A stretch of 11,002 nt of DNA from Baffinella frigidus. Lineage: Eukaryota; Cryptophyceae; Cryptomonadales; Baffinellaceae. The stretch is taken from assembly GCA_026770585.1 (NCBI GenBank), contig MU646404.1, forward strand, positions 23,716 through 34,717, given 5' to 3'. Under the pieces are notes generated by a model, which was not told where the DNA came from, ran no database searches, and saw only the letters and a program-made list of their open reading frames with translations. Position numbers and translations under genes: made by a program. Positions 10,961 to 11,002 of the stretch are shown in pieces. Every line of letters begins with the position of its first letter. Within the stretch, counting starts at the first letter, position 1.

Positions 10961-11002
10961 CCAACTGCCCAGGGACGGATACCGAGCGCAAACACTGCGA
11001 GC
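10961..11002 (+). pseudogene. Exon P copy 4 (runs off the window)
   Basis: Reads SNCPGTDTERKHCE to the window end, starting after a CT-rich tract. The 5' half (DPEGNIVSV) is absent. Whether it ends in a donor cannot be seen. Confidence 0.5.

Noticed and set aside
1-11002. tRNA, rRNA, riboswitches, bacterial operons
   Set aside because: No cloverleaf, rRNA block or ribosome-binding-site-led gene was seen while reading both strands.

Overview
The window looks nuclear and eukaryotic. It has no long open frames and no Shine-Dalgarno-led genes. It has many C-rich tracts built on CCCTAAA (TTTAGGG on the other strand, the plant/green-algal telomere type), and short coding islands bounded by AG and GT. 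A microalga, perhaps a prasinophyte-type green alga, is my guess from the repeat type and the Ig-repeat protein; the sequence does not prove it.

The central result is a gene on the + strand that ORF scanning misses. Seventeen short exons (29-218 nt) between 1557 and 10608 join into one frame of 412 codons with no stop, across 16 inferred junctions of mixed phase (0, 1 and 2). The product reads as consecutive Ig-like beta-sandwich repeats of roughly 105-145 residues. Each repeat has a 'QP-x-V-x-V-x-D-x-x-GN' type entry strand, a 'GVARFTDL-x-ID-x-x-G-x-GY-x-L-x-F' core and an 'F-x-V' exit strand, and the protein is rich in cysteine. This is typical of large secreted or cell-surface adhesin-like proteins. 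Neither the true start nor the true stop is in the window.

Layout: 1-970, diverged GTTGAC...TTTGTACC repeats and a fold-back element, no gene recognised. 973-1616, three diverged copies of one Ig exon, the last fitting the gene frame, with a MITE-like element between. 1617-2567, telomere-like intron and a small exon. 2568-3677, the largest exon, a partial duplicate of it carrying an introner-like insert, a 20-bp palindromic array, and the next repeat's entry exon in full and partial copies. 3678-6307, telomere-like introns with exons D to I. 6308-8393, exons J to M, fold-back elements and a triplicated exon. 8394-9581, extra exon copies, a 32-bp array, a perfect 22-bp inverted repeat and telomere-like DNA. 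9582-10608, the entry exons of the fourth Ig repeat. 10609-11002, inverted-orientation TTTAGGG repeats and two further exon copies.

Two processes seem to have inflated the locus: telomere-like repeats spread within introns, each intron with its own variant, and local tandem duplications broke inside exons and left partial copies on one or both sides of the working exon. A 97-bp element with GT and TAG ends occurs twice, each time next to a duplicated exon segment, and resembles an introner-like element. All splice sites here are predicted by reading; no transcript evidence was available.
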